Source of the DNA: RPQJ01 sp963732415
Lineage (GTDB): Bacteria > Pseudomonadota > Gammaproteobacteria > Steroidobacterales > Steroidobacteraceae
Assembly (NCBI GenBank): GCA_963732415.1
Contig: CAVSZK010000009.1
Span: 219,996-283,995 of the forward strand
DNA: 64,000 bases
Direction of reading: 5' to 3'
Position numbers and translations under genes: made by a program. This document shows positions 62,442 to 64,000 of the stretch, one piece after another. Every line of letters begins with the position of its first letter. Position 1 is the first letter of the stretch. The notes below the pieces were generated by a model. The model worked only from the letters and a program-made list of their open reading frames with translations, did not search any database and was not told the DNA's origin.

Positions 62442-62838
62442 CGCGTTCTTCGACACCAGCGTCCTGCTGTATCTGCTGTCGAGCGACGCTGCGAAGTCAG
62501 ACCGCGTCGAGGCGCTGCTCGCCGACCGAGGCACGATCAGCGTCCAGGTCCTTAACGAGTTCGCAGCGGTCGCGATCCGCAAACTGAAGATGCCTCTGCC
62601 CGAGATCCGGGAGGTCCTCGACACGATCCGTGCGGTTTGTGACGTGGAAACCGTGACTGTCGAGACCCACGACCGGGCGCTGGCCGTCGTCGAGCGCTAC
62701 GGCTTTTCGCTGTACGACTCACTGCTGATCGCAGCGGCGTTGATCGCCGACTGCAAGGTGCTTTACTCGGAGGACCTGCAGCACGGTCAACTCATCGATC
62801 GCCAGTTGCGGGTCGTCAACCCCTTCAGCGCACGCTGA
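62428..62838 (+). CDS. vapC: PIN-domain ribonuclease toxin (VapC)
   Basis: The 136-residue PIN protein has the acidic active site: Asp9 (FFDTSVLLY), Glu44 (VLNEFAAVA), Asp97 (SLYDSLLIAAAL) and Asp116 (SEDLQHG). VapC toxins cut tRNA or rRNA in the cytoplasm when the antitoxin is lost. Its start lies inside the end of the vapB gene in another frame, so the two are translationally coupled. All residues needed for activity are present. Confidence 0.94.
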   Translation: MSVVDAFFDTSVLLYLLSSDAAKSDRVEALLADRGTISVQVLNEFAAVAIRKLKMPLPEIREVLDTIRAVCDVETVTVETHDRALAVVERYGFSLYDSLLIAAALIADCKVLYSEDLQHGQLIDRQLRVVNPFSAR

Positions 62839-62876
62839 GGTCCCGGAGATCGTCTGCGGACGCGCGCGATCGACGC

Positions 62877-63233
62877 TCAAGCCGCCCGCAGCTCGAAATC
62901 TGCCTCGATCACCTCGAACGGTACGTGGATCTGGCCTTGCTCCGTCTTCTCGATCAGCCCGACCTCGATCAGCGCGGCGACGTCCTCGTGCACTCGCTTC
63001 ACGTCGCGCTCGAGCGAACGCGCGAGCCCCCGCAGGCTCGAGGGCCCGAGGGACTGCAATCGCTCGAGGAGTTCCCAGCGCTTGGGACTCAGTACCCGGA
63101 ACAGGGCCGCGGGCGACTCGAACGTGAAGACGTGCGCGGACGACCTTCCGGATTTCCACGCCGCAGTGAAGCGCTTGCCCATGTCGGCCAGGGCCGCGTC
63201 AGTGTTGCGCCGAATACGAAGCACTGCCTTCAT
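62877..63233 (-). CDS. HVO_A0114-type winged-helix DNA-binding protein (TumA-like antitoxin)
   Basis: The 118-residue protein reads AALFRVLSPKRWELLERLQS, then LGPSSLRGLARSLERDVKRV, HEDVAALIEVGLIEKTEQGQ, a winged helix-turn-helix of the type placed next to TumE toxins as the antitoxin. No DUF6516/TumE gene is visible on either side, so it may be an orphan regulator. Inverted GTTGGCG and CGCCAA elements lie 15-45 bp upstream and could be its operator. It is convergent with vapC. Confidence 0.8.
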   Translation of the reverse strand: MKAVLRIRRNTDAALADMGKRFTAAWKSGRSSAHVFTFESPAALFRVLSPKRWELLERLQSLGPSSLRGLARSLERDVKRVHEDVAALIEVGLIEKTEQGQIHVPFEVIEADFELRAA

Positions 63234-63380
63234 GTGGTCGAGGATGCCAACATCTTGGCGGTGTTGTCAATTACGCCAACAAGTGGGATTGGGTGTCCAC
63301 GCGAACAGCCGTCACGTGCGAACAGATGCCGCGCAGTCGCCGTCAAGGCCGGTATGCGTCACGCCGATGCCTCAGGACAC

Positions 63381-63602
63381 TTATGTCGACGGTTCGCGCC
63401 TGGGCGCGGACTGGACCAGCTTCTTCACCTTGGACAGGGGTTCTCGCGGCTCATTGCGCCGCTGCTGCGCGACGTAAGCGTCGAACAGGTCTTCCCAAAG
63501 AGCGCCGTGGCGCCCGAGGTCGATAACCACCGACTTCCGTCGCCCACGGGCATCGACCACGAACTCGATGCCTGGGATTTCCTTGAGTGACCTGACGCTC
63601 AT
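63381..63602 (-). CDS. Small antitoxin-like protein (RelB/Phd-like)
   Basis: The 73-residue protein reads SVRSLKEIPGIEFVVDARGR, RKSVVIDLGRHGALWEDLFD, AYVAQQRRNEPREPLSKVKK, the pattern of short antitoxins that carry EFVVD and RKSVVIDL motifs and a C-terminal toxin-binding helix. A TATACT promoter element lies about 15 bp before the ATG. The RelE-type toxin expected downstream is not seen in the 147 bp before the next gene. Confidence 0.65.
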   Translation of the reverse strand: MSVRSLKEIPGIEFVVDARGRRKSVVIDLGRHGALWEDLFDAYVAQQRRNEPREPLSKVKKLVQSAPRREPST

Positions 63603-63682
63603 CCACACGAAGTATAGGCTCCCTGCCAAAGCGGACCCAGTGCAGCCGACTGCTGTTGTCCCGGTGGACAATTCAGGTCGGG

Positions 63683-63982
63683 CTACGCTGCCCGATGGAA
63701 ACGCATCTCGACACGCACGCCTAGCGCGGCAAGGACTCGTAGCAGCAGGTCCGTCGATACGCCGTCGAGATTGCCATTGAGAATTGCCGTAAGTCGTGGT
63801 CGCGACGTACGAGCAAGGCGGGCGAGGCACTCATGAGTCATCCCTGCCCTCCGCAATTCCAGCGCGATCTGGTCAGCCAGCTCCAGCTGGACCTCGATGG
63901 CTGCTCGATCGGCCGCCGAGAGACCGAGTACTTCCGCCAACTCTTGCGAGCTACGTGCGACGACCGACTTCTTCGTACTCAT
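63683..63982 (-). CDS. XRE-family antitoxin/regulator
   Basis: The 99-residue protein has AAIEVQLELADQIALELRRA, then GMTHECLARLARTSRPRLTA, a helix-turn-helix, and ILNGNLDGVSTDLLLRVLAA with LGVRVEMRF at the end, as in antitoxins that follow RelE/HigB toxins. GGAG lies 7 bp before the ATG, and an ATG-CTGA sequence just upstream suggests that another gene ends or overlaps there, outside the window. A toxin beyond the right edge is therefore expected. Confidence 0.85.
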   Translation of the reverse strand: MSTKKSVVARSSQELAEVLGLSAADRAAIEVQLELADQIALELRRAGMTHECLARLARTSRPRLTAILNGNLDGVSTDLLLRVLAALGVRVEMRFHRAA

Positions 63983-64000
63983 TCAGCATCTCCGTCAACC

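Overview
The window is GC-rich chromosomal DNA, probably from a gammaproteobacterium of the Xanthomonadales/Steroidobacterales kind. I base this on an LpxA-family gene, abundant periplasmic c-type haem proteins, a GlyGly-CTERM-like protein, a WS/DGAT wax-ester gene, and a tRNA-Phe remnant whose acceptor arm (GGCCAGG) I associate with Xanthomonadales. That placement is an inference. No rRNA, intact tRNA, CRISPR array or integrase gene was seen. Layout, 1-17.8 kb: a lipid kinase fragment and an LpxA-like acyltransferase. Next is a light-response set: folE and a BLUF photoreceptor on the + strand, converging with an SRPBCC-SDR fusion on the - strand. Then come periplasmic or secreted haem proteins (di-haem peroxidase, CFI-box protein, PKD/cytochrome c protein, P460-like protein), a DODA-like dioxygenase, a frameshifted trimethylamine/histamine dehydrogenase relative, and a MacB-type ABC exporter operon (ATPase, FtsX permease, adaptor). 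17.8-26.4 kb: a Sel1-repeat protein, a decayed ZIP transporter, DUF302 and DUF2934 genes, an acyl-CoA synthetase plus WS/DGAT pair for neutral lipid, the fused remains of lrgA-lrgB, a nitroreductase stub, a cupin and a membrane protein. 26.6-51.3 kb: a mosaic punctuated by degenerate direct repeats, all in one orientation. The repeats contain the 3' half of a tRNA-Phe gene plus its downstream flank, which is what attachment-site scars of integrated elements look like. Between them lie a Baeyer-Villiger monooxygenase, a DUF3604 lipoprotein, a 10.7-kb detoxification block (two HxlR regulators, isomerase, SDRs, thioesterase, MDR, RND pump, OYE), a lipoprotein with five copies of an unrecognised domain, truncated exbB and a TlpA-like gene, an aldo/keto reductase and several toxin-antitoxin loci. 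51.4-64 kb: a small alarmone hydrolase (MESH1 type) coupled to an unknown gene, toxin-antitoxin debris, and a secreted unknown protein. An apparent minus-strand operon follows (epimerase, frameshifted UbiA prenyltransferase, NAGPA-like phosphodiester glycosidase, FGE-like protein) with a divergent GtrA flippase, which suggests polyprenyl-phosphate sugar chemistry at the envelope. Then come an exported KatG, a VapBC-type pair and further antitoxin-like genes. Several clear single-base frameshifts (11-13 kb, 50.9 kb, 57.3 kb) may be real decay or assembly error; the sequence alone cannot tell.
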